Source: Linanthus parryae
Lineage: Eukaryota > Streptophyta > Magnoliopsida > Ericales > Polemoniaceae
DNA: 64,000 nt
Direction: 5' to 3'
Assembly: GCA_023055425.1 (NCBI GenBank)
Contig: JALGPY010000003.1
Coordinates: forward strand, 23,619,001 to 23,683,000
Below, piece by piece: positions 31,479 to 47,733 of the stretch; position 1 is the stretch's first letter, and each line of letters opens with the position of its first letter. The notes beneath the pieces were generated by a model. That model had not been told where the DNA came from and made no database searches. It was given only the letters and a program-made list of their open reading frames with translations. The position numbers and the translations under genes were made by a program.

Positions 31479-32238
31479 CTCTATTACCAGGGCAAAATTT
31501 CTCGCTCTTGGTTCTCTGCTCTTCTCAGAACTTTCTCAACAAATTAATGATCTATTCATCTTCTTCTTCTCTTTCATTTCAAACTCTTAGTTTTCTACTG
31601 TTTTTCGATTGCATCTTTCATTAGGGTCGCCTTTGATTACTTTCTTTTCTTGATTTTCGACCTACCCCGAAGTTGCAACAGTGGATAGCGGAAAGGGGTA
31701 AGGAAGAGTGATCTTTTCACCTTCTTCTGGTTCTGGCTACACCAAAAAAGGAGCTCTCCCAGCATCATCATTACTGCAACTTCCAAAACCTCAAGAATCT
31801 TTTGGAGAGGCCGATTATTTAAGGCTAGACGATCTGTTTGGATTTTCTACATGTCAACAAGGAAGAGGAAAGGGCAACCCTGCCTTCCCACTTGTCTAAA
31901 TGATCAATTGATATCTTTTGTGGGTTCAAGAAGGTTTAAAGGCTGACATCTCTTGTGGAGTCTTTCAATGTCGTTCATGATTGAGGAAGCCTAAAGTACT
32001 TTCTTGGAGTTTTTGCATGGCATAACCATGGTCTGTCTTGACTGAGATTAGGGTTAAAATAGGGTTATTAGGCCGGTGATAGAACCTCTCTCATAGGGCT
32101 TCTCCTGGTCTTGCATGCCGGCCCTGTCCACCAATTAGAAAGATCCTAGGGCATTAGGGTTCTGTGATAGACTTTTAGGGTTAGTGAGACGTGTTTTTAG
32201 GGTTAGCCTCTATCTCTTCTTTCTCATTCTGTTTCCTC
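31479..32238 (+). other. LINE 5'UTR
   Basis: About 760 bp of leader before the ORF1 start, with the repeated phrase ttagggtta around 32050-32205. The internal promoter of an L1 would lie here, but no motif identifies it. Confidence 0.5.
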
Positions 32239-33991
32239 ATGGAGCCTCACTCTCCAGATTCCAGTCCAGATTTTCAGATTTTCGATCCACATTTTGTGCC
32301 GTTGCCAAGACAAGGCCCTACAATGTATGTTAACCCTATTCTTGTTTCATCCCTCCGTAACCTATGGCAAAACACTTTCATTGGGAAGTTCCTCGATGAG
32401 AGTCCACCCCCCTCAACCATAGTGCAAGAAGAAGTGCATGCATGTTGGAGTACTTTGAATATGGTGGTTGTGGAAAGAAAACAAAACGTTTTTCTTTTCC
32501 ACTGTCTGGACCCTCAAGACAAGGAGGCTCTAATTAAAGAGAGTTTGGTTTCTATTAGGGGGAAAGCTCTAATGTTGAAGGAAATAAGTCCTAACCTGGT
32601 TCTTGCTGATGTTGAGTTTCCTACTACTGAAGTGTGGATGCAGGTGCATGGGGTGCCAATGGAGTACTTAGTGTTCCTGTTGGCTGAGGATCTTGGAAAG
32701 CTTGTTGGAGAAGTGCTAGAAATCGATTGGAATGATCACATGGATTTTTTTAGGATACGCATCAGAATTGACCCGCATCAACCGTTGATACCAGGTGATT
32801 TTCTTCATTTGCTTGATGGGGAGCCCACTTGGCTTTATTTTAGGTATGAAAGAATCTTCAAAGTTTGTTTAAAATGTGGAAGAATTGGGCACAAGGTTTC
32901 TAGGTGTGATTGGGAGGATTGGATGGTGGTAGACCATCTTAACCAACGGTACCATGAAGCTGGGTTTGGAAATGTGGTGCAAGTTATGTTTGAGCATCAT
33001 TTCCCTCTTTTCTCTCCTAGACTTAGGGCTTTCCGACTCTATGGTCCTAATAGATCCATCAAGGTGATGGTGCATGATCTAAACGAACCCATTCAACCGG
33101 TCTCACCACCTTTTATAGGAGAGCATCAAAACCTTGTATTTAATGTGACCTCGTCTACCTCTTCACATTCTGACGATTCCACTGATCCACAGGAGTCTTT
33201 CCAATCCCCCACTTCTGTTCTCTCCCCCTTCACTCCAAATTCACCCCCCCCCCCCCGAACTTAGCTGTGAGATTAAATGAACCTGCTAATACCTTGGGCG
33301 TACTTCAACAAGATGTATTAAGGTTGCAGACTTTAATTGCAACGGGAAAGATTCCGGCGGATAGGGTTGGGGGAAACGAGGAAACGATTCAGATGGAAGA
33401 GGATGTAGTGGTCTCGAGAGAAAGCATGGAGGGACCCACTGATGTTCAACGGGGCGTTTCGCTTGGTCCCGAGGTGAATGAACCGGTGCTTTTGGTTTCC
33501 CAAGGTCAAAAGGGGGTGGAGTCGGTTCAAGAGGAGAATAAAACGGTTGGGATAGACAAGGGAGAGGCTATAAAAGGGAAACAGTTGGTTCCGGAGGAGT
33601 TTTTTACCACAATGGAAAAGGGGGAGAGATCATGCATGACAAACACCATCAACAAGGAGGATCAGAGTCAAGTGGGTATGAAACAAGCAGATGACATAGA
33701 AATGAAGGGGGACGAAGTAGGGAAACCAGTGAGTGAAGTAACCAACGAAAAGAGGTGTCTTGAGATCATTCCAGTGATTGATGTGGAGTCGATCTGTACC
33801 TGGCCGGCGTTTAAAATGGAAATCCCAGATTTTGAGACTTGTTCCAGTGATGACGAATCAGAGTGGAAGTTGCATCATGAAGCCATGGAGGAGCTTATGG
33901 AAAGAAAGCTTGATATGTTGGAGGCTCTTATCCCAGAAATTGCAGATCCACCAGGAATGGAAAATAACAACCAGGAGATTATCATTATCAG

Positions 33992-37367
<3,376 letters not shown>

Positions 37368-37958
37368 ATCAGTGATGATGAGGAGGAAAATGATTGGAAG
37401 ACACAAGATGAGGAGGATATGGGGAAAGGCAAAGAAGAGAACCAGAAAGCTGAAAAACAAGTTGTTGTGGTACCACCCAAAAAGAGGAAGCAATGGAGAC
37501 TTGAGGAGGAGGAAGGAGAAAATCAGGGTAAGAGTCCTCGCCTAACCCCTTTTCATCATCTTATTAATCCCCCAGGTATCTGTTTCTTTAGGTCCTTAAT
37601 TCGTCAGCTAAAATGTCATAGGAATCTGTTTGTGTCTGCTTCTGAATCTTCCTCTACATCTAGGACTTTGCATGGTAGGAATAACACCTCTCTTATTCAT
37701 AATGGGTTTAGGAAGGTTGTCCCGCAACAACCTCCACGGGCGCCATGAATGCCATAACATGGAGCTGCAGAGGTCTTGGTCAACGCCCTGCAGTTCGTGA
37801 TGTTTTTAAGCTGACTAAATTTTCTGACCCATCATTCCTTTTTCTTTCTGAAACTAAACACTCGGTTAATTTTGTCAATTCCAAACTTAGAAAGCTAGGA
37901 TTCCAATCTTTCGGGACAGACTCTGTGGGTAGCTCTGGGGGTTTGTGGGTTGGGTGGC

Positions 37959-39554
37959 TGATGCGCAAACTAACGTGTTGTTCGCAAGTATACGAATCTT
38001 GTAATACCGGGTGTAATTAAACTCGGGTGATCGTTCCCACGAGGACTATTTCGGGTTTTTTCACGTTGTCAGTTTTGGTTAACCGAGTGTAGTAACAAAG
38101 AGGAGTAGGTTGTGATTGCAGTTTACTAAACTAAAAACAGAAATTAAAAACGTAAACGTAAATATTTTTTGTGACGTTTTCTGAAATAAGCTGAATCGGT
38201 TGTTACGATAATAGATAAGAACTAGGCTCCAGGATCCCCTAGGGTTTCTACAGATTTAAGTTTTACGTTCGACTATGAAAACACTCAGCAGTTTCGATAT
38301 CTGTGCAACGTACCAGTTGTGCAGTGACTTTTCAGGTTCCACACGTAATCCCGATCCTGCAGACTTTTGGATTCTTGTTAAGCTGCCTAAATCTGCAGTC
38401 TCGGTCTAATCCTGTTAGGGTTTCTAACCTGTCCGAATGGCCCGGGTCAAATTCTCTAACAGTTGGTCTCACGTTTTTTGATGCTAGCCCTATCTCCCTT
38501 CCTCTGGTCGGTCTATCAGGGTAAGGTACTAAATCCTGACTTTTCTTCCTAACCCTAACTTGACGTTTTCACCTACAAGCTCGGGTCTATAGCAATCCTG
38601 GGTGATCAATCCTATCATGCATATACGATAATAATCTAATCCAGAATAACATATACAACTTGCTGAATTAAGATAATCATCATGAATCCATAAACGAAAT
38701 AGTCATAAAATCAGGATACGAAACCCTAGATTCACCGAGAACCTAGGTAAGAAGTTTAGCTACGACTAGACATAATACAAAACGCAGTTTCTGAATATAA
38801 AGAGAGAGAACGAAATCAAACGAAGTCTTCGAGTCTCGAATAGCTCTTCCGTGCTCTCCGTGAATGCTCTGACTTGCCCTTCGGTTGTGCTGAGTATTGT
38901 GTTCTGTCTTCAAAACGAGCATGGACGAGTCTTTAAATAGTGCTGTTTTCCCCGAAACGCGTGCGCCAGAATTTACGGAATCTGCAATCGGTCCACCGTC
39001 TTTGACAAAAAGTCAAACTGGCTGCGTATATACGCAAGGCTGCGTATATACGCAACCAGAGCCAAAATCCTCCACCCCATATCCCTCCCTGCCTGCGTAC
39101 ATACGCAAGGCTACGTATATACGCCGGCCTGCGTATATACGCAGGCAGAGGGGTGATATGGGGGCCCTGCTTGGTCCTTTGGTAGGCCTGGTTGGGTCCC
39201 CTGGGTCCCACTATTCTGCCTGACGCTCCCGGTTTGCCTCCCTTGGTGTTCTCCTGCTTTTCCGTGTTCCCGTCTTGACCCGGTCCTGTGCACGTTTCCC
39301 GAGACGGTCCCGACTTGGTCCCGACACGCTTCCCGATGCACCTTCCGAACCTGTTCCTGAAAAGGCAACACGAACGAAAACCCGCGATCATATCCAAATA
39401 TAGCAATAAATAAGCAGAAATCCAGAAAGTACAAATAAACATCTCGTTCTAGATTCCCGAGGCATTCTAAGGCATTTTTCGGCAAAAACCGCTATTTCCG
39501 ACACAAACACTCGTAAAATCAGGCTAAAAGATAACCCCTAATTGGGCGTTATCA
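37959..39554 (-). repeat. Athila 3' LTR (element orientation)
   Basis: Contains five versions of the 14-bp palindrome TGCGTATATACGCA or close variants at 39023, 39041, 39094, 39112 and 39130. Confidence 0.93.
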
Positions 39555-40598
39555 AATACCCCCGCACTAAACATTGCTCGTCCCGAGCAATCCTGCCAAC
39601 TCAAGCCTGCATTTCTGTCCTCGTGAGACTGGCTCTGTGCATACACTACCGTTGCATACTCTTTCGACCCGAACCTTCCAACCGGACGACTCGATAGAAA
39701 AACTGACTCAGATAGAATATACACAGACTCAAACGACTCAAAACAGACTAATGACAAAAATATTTTTGGTGAGATTGGGCAACCTCAAAAACATAACCAG
39801 TGTGTCCTCGTGATCTCATCCTTTTCAGAATGTACTTCCTTGCAAGCGATTGGTAAGTCTGAACAGATTTATATAGTGGAATTAAGCGCTGGACCAAAGT
39901 ACTATTACTTTGGTTATCAAACTGAGCAAATCCCTAGCTAACTTACCATCCGAGCTGTTTCCGAAGGGATCTATGTCTACTCAGGTAGGATATATATATA
40001 TGTGTCAAGGTACGGCATCATCCTACTTGTTATGACATTCTCACAATTTACCAAACTCACACCCCTCACCGAGATCCCGAAAAACTGCCCGAAACACCTA
40101 AGTTCCTGCTTTCCCCAATTCTTCTGTCCCCCTGTGTGTCTTCGCCTTGCTCGCGGCCACAAATGTGAAGTGGTGTAAATGTCTCGAAAATTGTGCCACT
40201 CACTCAGCTTTTTATTTGAATAACATAAAACAAGCTAAAATTAGAACGCGACTTTTCTTTTCTTTTATATATATATATTTATATATATATGTTTGTGATC
40301 TTGCCGGAGGTTCATCAAAGACTTTTCCAAGATCACAAATATACGGCCAGTATATTTTTTTTTTCATATTGTCTCTCTTCCTCTGTTTCCCGGTTCTGGC
40401 TGTTTTCTTTTTTTCTGCATCTGCACAATCTCAATTTTCAAGTCATAAACCTGCTCATCTCGCCTCTCTCAAAAATTTAGAACTGAATATAATAACTGAA
40501 TAAAATAACAAAAATAAACTAATTAACGATTAATTTTTTGGGTTGCCTCCCGAACAGCGCCTTGTGATTTACGGTCGACGGGCCGACCTTGTTACCTC
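39555..40598 (-). other. Athila 3' non-coding region
   Basis: About 1 kb between the pol stop and the 3' LTR. Includes a (TA)-rich run near 40266-40290 on either side of cttgccggaggttcatcaaag. No env-like frame. Confidence 0.6.
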
Positions 40599-42782
40599 TT
40601 ACGGGTCATCAAAATAGACCGGGTCTATTTTGACGACTTCGGCGGTCTCGAGATAGTGCTTGATCCGATTCCCGTTCACCCTGAAACTGGACTTGTCTTT
40701 TGGATTCTCCAGCTCGAATGCTCCCCATGCAAAAATCTTCTTGATGATGAACGGGCCCGACCAACGAGACCTTAGCTTTCCCGGAAAAAACCGCATCCGG
40801 GTATTGTAGAGAAGCACTTTATCGCCTTCGTTAAACTGCTTTGGCGTGATACGGTGATCATGCCACTTCTTCGTCTTTTCTTTGTAAATTTTGGCGCTCT
40901 CGAAAGCCGTTCTGCGGAACTCCTCTAATTCCATCAGTGCCATCTTCCTCTTATCTCCAGCTAGATTATGGTCCAAGTTGAGCAGCTTGATGGCCCAATA
41001 CGCTTTGTGCTCCAATTTCACCGGTAAGTGGCACGCTTTCCCAAACACGAGCTGGTATGGCGACATACCCTGCGGTGTTTTAAAAGCTGTCCTGTAGGCC
41101 CAGAGCGCATCGTCCAATCTGATGGACCAATCCTTTTGGCCAAGATTCACGGTTTTCTCGAATATGCTCTTGATCTCTCGATTCGAAACCTCGGCTTGCC
41201 CGTTTGTCTGCGGATGGTAGGGTAACGAGATTTTATGAACTGACACGCCGTACTGTTTCAGAACGTTCGAAAAGACTCGATTGATGAAGTGGGAGCCCTC
41301 GTCACTGATCATTTCCCTGGGAGTTCCGAAACGAGTGAAAATGTTACATTTCAGAAAACGCTCAACGGTAGCTGCATCGTTTTTCTGACACGCGATCGCT
41401 TCGATCCACTTCGTCACATAATCTACTGCCAGCAGAATGTAGAGGTTACTCATGGATGACGGGAATGGTCCCATAAAGTCAATTCCCCATACATCAAAAG
41501 GCTCTACTTCCTGCCACACGGTCACCGCCATCTCGTCCCGATGTGACGTGTTTCCTGTTCTCTGGCATCTATCACATCCCTGCACATAGTCGTGACAATC
41601 CTTGAAGATTGTCTGCCAGACAAAACCGGACTGCAGTATTTTATGAGCTGTTCGAGTTCCCCCAAAATGACCCCCACACTGTGATGAGTGGCAGTGTCGG
41701 ATCACGTTCCAGGCCTCGTGGGTCGGGATACACCTTCTCAGGATGTTATCGGCCCCCTGTTTGAATAGGTACGGGTCATCCCAGAAATACTGTCGGCTTT
41801 CGGAAACGAACCTTTTCCGCTGAGACGGGGTGAGATCCTCGGGAAGCGTGCCAGTTACCAAGTAATTGGCTATGGCATAGTACAACGGTCTCCCGATTTT
41901 CACTGCCATGATGTGCTCGTCCGGGAAGTTTTCTTTGATCGACACCGGGTCCACCATTACATTCTCAAGTCTGGATAGGTGATCCGCTACCACGTTCTCA
42001 ACTCCCTTCTTGTCCCGGATTTCCACGTCGAATTCCTGCATCAGTAGTATCCACCTCAACAGTCTCGGTTTCGCGTCCTTTTTGTCCAGCAGGTATTTCA
42101 GGGCACTATGGTCGGTAAAAAGGATAACTTTTGACCCGACCAAATAGGGCCTGAATTTGTCCAGGGCATACACCACAGCCAGCAGTTCTTTTTCTGTCGT
42201 GCCATAGTTGAGCTGAGCATCGTTGAGTACCCGGCTTGCATAATAAATCACGTGGCAGACTTTATCCTTTCGCTTCCCCAAAACTGCCCTGACTGCATAG
42301 TCGCTGGTGTCACACATCAGCTCAAACGGGAGTGACCAATCCGGCGTAGTTATAACCGGGGCTGTGGTCAGCTTCTCTTTTAAATGGTCAAAAGCCTGCC
42401 GACATGCTGCATCGAAATCAAAGGGTACGTCTTTTCCGAGTAAAGCGCAGAGTGGCTTTGTGATCTTGGAAAAGTCTTTGATGAACCTCCGGTAAAATCC
42501 TGCATGTCCCAGAAAACTTTTGATCGCCCTTACGTTTGTCGGGTATGGAAGCTGCTTTATCACCTCGATCTTAGCCATGTCCACCTCGAGTCCCTTGCTG
42601 GAAATTCTGTGACCCAGCACGATCCCCTCGGTGACCATAAAGTGACACTTTTCCCAATTGAGCACCAAATTCGCCTTCTTGCATCGGACCAGAACCTGAC
42701 CCAAATGGTACAGGCAGTCATCGAAACTGTCCCCGAATAGTGAGAAGTCGTCCATAAAGACCTCCAGATTTTTCTCGATCAT
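40599..42782 (-). pseudogene. Athila pol, second part (RT end, RNase H, integrase)
   Basis: The minus frame opens just after a 7-A run (42788-42794 on the plus strand) and includes the catalytic [17 protein letters not shown]. RNase H follows with [34 protein letters not shown] and [13 protein letters not shown], so its three main acids are kept. Integrase has its zinc finger ([21 protein letters not shown]) and DDE residues in [24 protein letters not shown] and [14 protein letters not shown]. The ending has [18 protein letters not shown] and [13 protein letters not shown]. This part is open over 727 codons but is out of frame with the preceding RT half by one base. Confidence 0.88.
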
Positions 42783-44475
42783 GTCGGAAAAAAATTGCCA
42801 TCATACATCTCTGGAACGTGGCTGGAGCGTTACACAGCCCGAACGGCATGCGTCGGAACGCGAATGTACCGTATGGGCAGGTAAACGTCGTCTTTTCCTG
42901 ATCTTCCGGGGCTATGCAAATCTGGTTGTACCCGGAATACCCGTCCAGAAAACAGTAATAGGCGTGGTGGGCAAGCCGGTCCAGCATCTGGTCCATGAAT
43001 GGTAACGGGAAGTGGTCTTTTAGTGTTGCTTCGTTTAGCCTCCGATAGTCAATGCAGATCCGCCAGCCTGTAACGGCGCGCTGCGCAATCTGCTTCTGGT
43101 CATTATTCTGCACCACCGTAATACCCCCCTTTTTGGGCACGCACTGGACCGGACTGATCCACGTGCTGTCCGATATGGGGTATATGATTCCTGCTTCCAG
43201 CCACTTCATGACCTCTTTTCGCACAACGTCCTTCATGTTCGGATTCAGTCTCCGCTGGGGCTGAATCACCGGTTTCTTGCCTTCTTCAATTCGGATCTTG
43301 TGCATGCAATAGGAGGGGCTGATCCCCTTGATATCTGCAATCGTCCAGGCAATTGCTTCCTTATGCTCTCGCAGTACTTCCAACAGTTTCTGCTCCTGTT
43401 CCTGAGATAAACGAGACGAAACAATTACGGGCAGAGTATTATTTTCACCAATATACGCATACTTGAGATGGCTCGGGAGCGGTTTCAGCTCCAGTGCGGG
43501 TGGCTTCCTGAGTGACGGGACCAAAATCATCTTTTGCCCGCCGTCTTTGTCCCGGTGCAAAGTGGTCCAATCCTCGGCTCTCATGGCGTGCTCGCACCGA
43601 GTCTTCTCTTTTTCTTCCCCGTACATGCTGTTGATCTCTTCCCACAATTGGTCCATCTCCTCGTTTTCCCAGCCTTCGTCGACCACGTCTATGGCGAAGA
43701 TATCCTCGTGGTCGTAGTAATTTGGCAGTTGCAGATTCTTGAAAACGTTGAATTTCACCTTTTCCTTGTTAATCTGCATGGTTAGCTCCCCGCTCTTGAA
43801 GTTGATCATTGCTTCGCCCGTGGCAAAAAATGGCCTGCCAAGTATGAGCGGTACCTCCCCTGCCTCCATGTCCAGGATGACGAAATCTGCCGGAAAAATC
43901 AGCTCGCCGACCTTGACCAGAATATCCTTGATAACCCCATAGACCTGTTTTGCGGACCTGTCTGCCATCTGCAGCATGATTCTAGTGGGTCGGGGTTCAC
44001 CGACTTTCAAACTTTTGAAAATCGTCAACGGCATCAGATTGATGCTGGCCCCTAGGTCACACAGAGCCTTTCCTGTGTAAGCGTTACCTAGGGTGATCGG
44101 TATAACAAAACTGCCAGGATCCTTTCTCTTCCTCGGTAGCCCATTCTTCACACAATTGCTCACTTCTACCGTCAGGTTTATGGTCTCGAAATCGCTCATC
44201 CGCCTCCTCCCATACAAGATGTCCTTGAGGAATTTGGCATAAGTGGGCATCTTAGCCAAAGCCTCGGCAAAAGGTATGTTAATCTGCAGCTGCTTGAACA
44301 TCTCGAGAAACCTGGCGTATTCCTTGCTGTCGTCCCTCTTTCGTGTTCGCAAGGGGTATGGCACCTCCTTGGAGACAGGTACCGTTTCTGCATCTGTCTC
44401 GTTCTGCACTGCATCCTGCTCAACCGAGCCCTTCGGCTGGGGGCGGTCGACTGTGCTGTTATCCTGGCCCGACAA
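42718..44475 (-). pseudogene. Athila protease and first part of reverse transcriptase
   Basis: In the same minus frame as gag, after one stop codon. Protease shows KALCDLGASINLMPLTIF, the DLGAS form usual in Athila. RT begins with WLEAGIIYPISDSTWISPVQ, GWRICIDYRRLNEATLKDHF, FPLPFMDQMLDRLA, FLDGYSGYNQI and [20 protein letters not shown]. It runs out of frame at a homopolymer of seven T (minus strand), just before the catalytic MDD block, and stops at 42718. Confidence 0.87.
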
Positions 44476-44481
44476 GTTGCG

Positions 44482-46008
44482 TTATACTTCTTTCGAATTT
44501 TCTGCACGTGCGTGGCTGGGATACGGTGGATCCTGCAGTGCCAATCCACTCCGAGTGGAGATAGCATTGATTTGAGCCCGTGGATTATTTACTGTATTCG
44601 AGGGTAGGTTTCCTGGCTGTCTCTCTGTTAGTTGCTGTGCTAACTGCCCCACTTGTACTTCCAAAGCGCGTAGTGACGTTTTGGTTGTCTGCATGTCTGC
44701 CGTCAGGGCGTCCATATGCTTGAACCGGGACTCCATGGTCTGGAACATGGACTTGATCTCCTTCATCTGAGCGTCGTACTGCTGTGGAGATGGGACTAAC
44801 TGAACATGCTGGGCCGGGGCAGCCTGCTGGGCTGGTGGCCTGTGCTGGAATCCCGGTGCATAAACTGCTGCGTTCGGGTTTCTGTACCGAAACCCGGGAT
44901 GGTCTCTCGTACCCGGTCGGTACCGGCTCGGGTCCCACTGCTGCTGTACGTAACTGGTGTCTTCGGTCCTCAGTTCCTCAATGGCTGTGTCCAGATCGGG
45001 TTCTTCGACTGCTGCAACAGTCTTCTTATCCGAGTAGACTTTCTTGACCAAGTCATGAACGATCTTGGCCAAGTTGTCTATCCGGTCATCCTCTGCTGGT
45101 TTGGCTCTAGCCGTTATCCTGCGATCGTCAAACAGTCGGGTGTCCTGCTTGGCCAACTGCTTCATCAGGTCATACGCACCTTCTTTGTCCACGTGATACA
45201 AGAAGTTTCCCCCGGCCTCTCTGTCAATCCTGTCGGCGTTCTCCCTGTCTAGGGCATGGTAGAAAACCTGCAGGATCTTCGCGTCTCCAAAACCGTGGTT
45301 CGGGCACCGTTTTACCGATCTCATGAGCCTGTCCCATGCGTCCACCACCGTCTCCCCCATCTTCTGCCTGAATGACAGAATCTCGCTCTGTAACTGTAGG
45401 ACTCGGGAGGCGGGATAGAACTTTGCCAGAAAATCTGCGACACACTCCTCCCATGTGGTGATGGATCGGGGTGGTCGGGATTCGAGCCAGTCTTTGGCCA
45501 CTCCGTATAGGCAGTATGGGAATAAGATCAGCATGAGTGCCTCTGCTTCTACCCCCTTGTATCTGACCTTGTTGCAGTAATCCTCGAATTTCCGGACAAA
45601 ATCGTTCGGGTCTACGTCGGCCCTGCCATGAAACGGGCAGAGAGTTTGTACCGTCTGGATGGTAGATGGTTTGATGTCAACGTGCTCGGCGGTGATCTCG
45701 GGCACCACAATAGCTCGCTCATGCCCCCCGGTGGGGACTTCGAAATTTTCCACCAACGCTTTCCCAGATCGGTTATATGTTCTCTGGTTGCTTCGGGCAG
45801 CGAGTCCCGCTGTGACAAGTTCCTCAATGTACCGAGCCATCTGGGCTGGGGTACGTGTCTCTCGTTCCTGTCCACCGGCTTCGGTGTTCTCGGGCGTATC
45901 TCTCTGGTTGGTTGCCATCCTGCTTTCTCGGTTTCTACGGTTCTGTTCGGTGTACAGTTTTTCTGTATTGTCGAGTGGTGGTACCAGATCGCGAGGCAAT
46001 CTGGGCAT
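44482..46008 (-). CDS. Athila gag
   Basis: ATG 46008 (MPRLPRDLVPPLDNTEKLYT). The retrotransposon gag domain is clear at residues ~120-260: DPNDFVRKFEDYCNKVRYKG, ALMLILFPYCLYGVAKDWLE, TTWEECVADFLAKFYP and RLMRSVKRCPNHGF. The C-terminal part is Pro/Gln-rich with a coiled-coil segment (MKEIKSMFQTMESRFKHMDA). No CCHC knuckle is visible, as is common in Athila. The ORF ends in TAA; the pol frame continues in register right after it. Gag forms the particle that packages element RNA. The reading frame of 508 codons is intact. Confidence 0.87.
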   Translation of the reverse strand: MPRLPRDLVPPLDNTEKLYTEQNRRNRESRMATNQRDTPENTEAGGQERETRTPAQMARYIEELVTAGLAARSNQRTYNRSGKALVENFEVPTGGHERAIVVPEITAEHVDIKPSTIQTVQTLCPFHGRADVDPNDFVRKFEDYCNKVRYKGVEAEALMLILFPYCLYGVAKDWLESRPPRSITTWEECVADFLAKFYPASRVLQLQSEILSFRQKMGETVVDAWDRLMRSVKRCPNHGFGDAKILQVFYHALDRENADRIDREAGGNFLYHVDKEGAYDLMKQLAKQDTRLFDDRRITARAKPAEDDRIDNLAKIVHDLVKKVYSDKKTVAAVEEPDLDTAIEELRTEDTSYVQQQWDPSRYRPGTRDHPGFRYRNPNAAVYAPGFQHRPPAQQAAPAQHVQLVPSPQQYDAQMKEIKSMFQTMESRFKHMDALTADMQTTKTSLRALEVQVGQLAQQLTERQPGNLPSNTVNNPRAQINAISTRSGLALQDPPYPSHARAENSKEV

Positions 46009-46129
46009 CAACTGAACAGTCCTGAAAATACAGATTCAAAAACGCAGTGAGATAAAAAGAAAAATAACAAAACTGAAAAATAAACGAAAAACTCAGAAAA
46101 CTAATTCTAACAACTAAATAGACCCTAAA

Positions 46130-46156
46130 AAGTCCCCGGCAACGGCGCCAAAAACT
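46130..46156 (-). other. Athila primer-binding site
   Basis: On the minus strand TGGCGCCGTTGCCGGGGA lies six bases after the 5' LTR end, complementary to the 3' end of tRNA-Asp as known for Athila. Confidence 0.85.
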
Positions 46157-47733
46157 TGATGCGCAAACTAACGTGCTGTTTGCAAGTATACGAATCTTGT
46201 AATACCGGGTGTAATTAAACTCGGGTGATCGTTCCCACGAGGACTATTTCGGGTTTTTTCACGTTGTCAGTTTTGGTTAACCGAGTGTAGTAACACAGAG
46301 GAGTAGGTTGTGATTGCAGTTTACTAAACTAAAAACAGAAATTAAAAACGTAAACGTAAATATTTTTGTGACGTTTTCTGAAATAAGCTGAATCGGTTGT
46401 TACGATAATAGATAAGAACTAGGCTCCAGGATCCCCTAGGGTTTCTACAGATTTCAGTTTTACGTTCGACTATGAAAACACTCAGCAGTTTCGATATTTG
46501 TGCAACGTACCAGTTGTGCAGTGACTTTTCAGGTTCCACACGTAATCCTGATCCTGCAGACTTTCGGATTCTTGTTAAGCTGCCTAAATCTGCAGTCTCG
46601 GTCTAATCCTGTTAGGGTTTCTAACCTGTCCGAATGGCCCGGGTAAAATTCTCTAACAGTTGGTCTCACGTTTTTTGATGCTAGCCCTATCTCCCTTCCT
46701 CTGGTCGGTCTATCAGGGTAAGGTACTAAATCCTAACTTTTCTTCCTAACCCTAACTTGACGTTTTCACCTACAAGCTCGGGTCTATAGCAATCCTGGGT
46801 GATCAATCCTATCATGCATATACGATAATAATCAAAGCCAGAATAACATATAAAACTTGCTGAATTAAGATAATCATCATGAATCCATAAACGAAATAGT
46901 CATAAAATCTGGATATGAAACCCTAGGTTCACCGAGAACCTAGGTAAGAAGTTTAGCTACGACTAGACATAATACAAAACGCAGTTTCTGAATATAAAGA
47001 GAGAGAACGAAATCAAACTAAGTCTTCGAGTCTCGAATCGCTCTTCCGTGCTCTCCGTGAATGCTCTGACTTGCCCTTCGGTTGTGCTGAGTATTGTGTT
47101 CTGTCTTCAAAACGAGCATGGACGAGTCTTTAAATAGTGCTGTTTTCCCCGAAACGCGTGCGCCAGAATTTACGGAATCTGCAATCGGTCCACCGTCTTT
47201 GACAAAAAGTCAAACTGGCTGCGTATATACGCAAGGCTGCGTATATACGCAAACAGAGCCAAAATCCTCCACCCCATATCCCTCCCTGCCTGCGTATATA
47301 CGCAGGCCTGCGTATATACGCAGGCAGGGGGGCGATATGGGGGCCCTGCTTGGTCCTTTGGTAGGCCTGGTTGGGTCCCCTGGGTCCCACTATTCTGCCT
47401 GACGCTCCCGGTTTGCCTTCCTTGGTGTTCTCCTGCTTTTCCGTGTTCCCGTCTTGACCCGGTCCTGTGCACGTTTCCCGAGACGGTCCCGGCTTGGTCC
47501 CGACACGCTTCCCGATGCACCTTCCGAACCTGTTCCTGAAAAGGCAACACGAACGAAAACCCGCGATCATATCCAAATATAGCAATAAATAAGCAGAAAT
47601 CCAGAAAGTACAAATAAACATCTCGTTCTAGATTCCCGAGGCATTCTAAGGCATTTTCCGGCAAAAACCGCTATTTCCGACACAAACACTCGTAAAATCA
47701 GGCTAAAAGATAACCCCTAATTGGGCGTTATCA
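46157..47733 (-). repeat. Athila 5' LTR (element orientation)
   Basis: Contains four copies of TGCGTATATACGCA at 47220, 47238, 47291 and 47309, one fewer than the other LTR. Confidence 0.93.

Larger units (their letters stand above)
37959..47733 (-). mobile_element. Athila-lineage Ty3/gypsy retrotransposon, 9.8 kb
   Basis: LTRs of 1,596 bp (37959-39554) and 1,577 bp (46157-47733) start TGATGCGCAA and end GTTATCA. The duplication GTGGC (37954-37958, 47734-47738) flanks the element, which lies in LINE ORF2. On the minus strand TGGCGCCGTTGCCGGGGA follows the 5' LTR and is the tRNA-Asp-type primer-binding site typical of Athila. gcgggggtatt before the 3' LTR is the polypurine tract. By eye the LTRs differ at about 20-25 positions (around 1.5%) plus one 18-bp indel. 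No env-like ORF is present between pol and the 3' LTR. Confidence 0.95.

Noticed and set aside
38897..39223. Short ORFs with CVYTQ or YIRR repeats in the Athila LTRs
   Set aside because: They are translations of the 14-bp palindromic repeat and are not coding.
39555..40598. env-like gene of the Athila element
   Set aside because: No open frame with signal peptide or membrane segment is present between pol and the 3' LTR.
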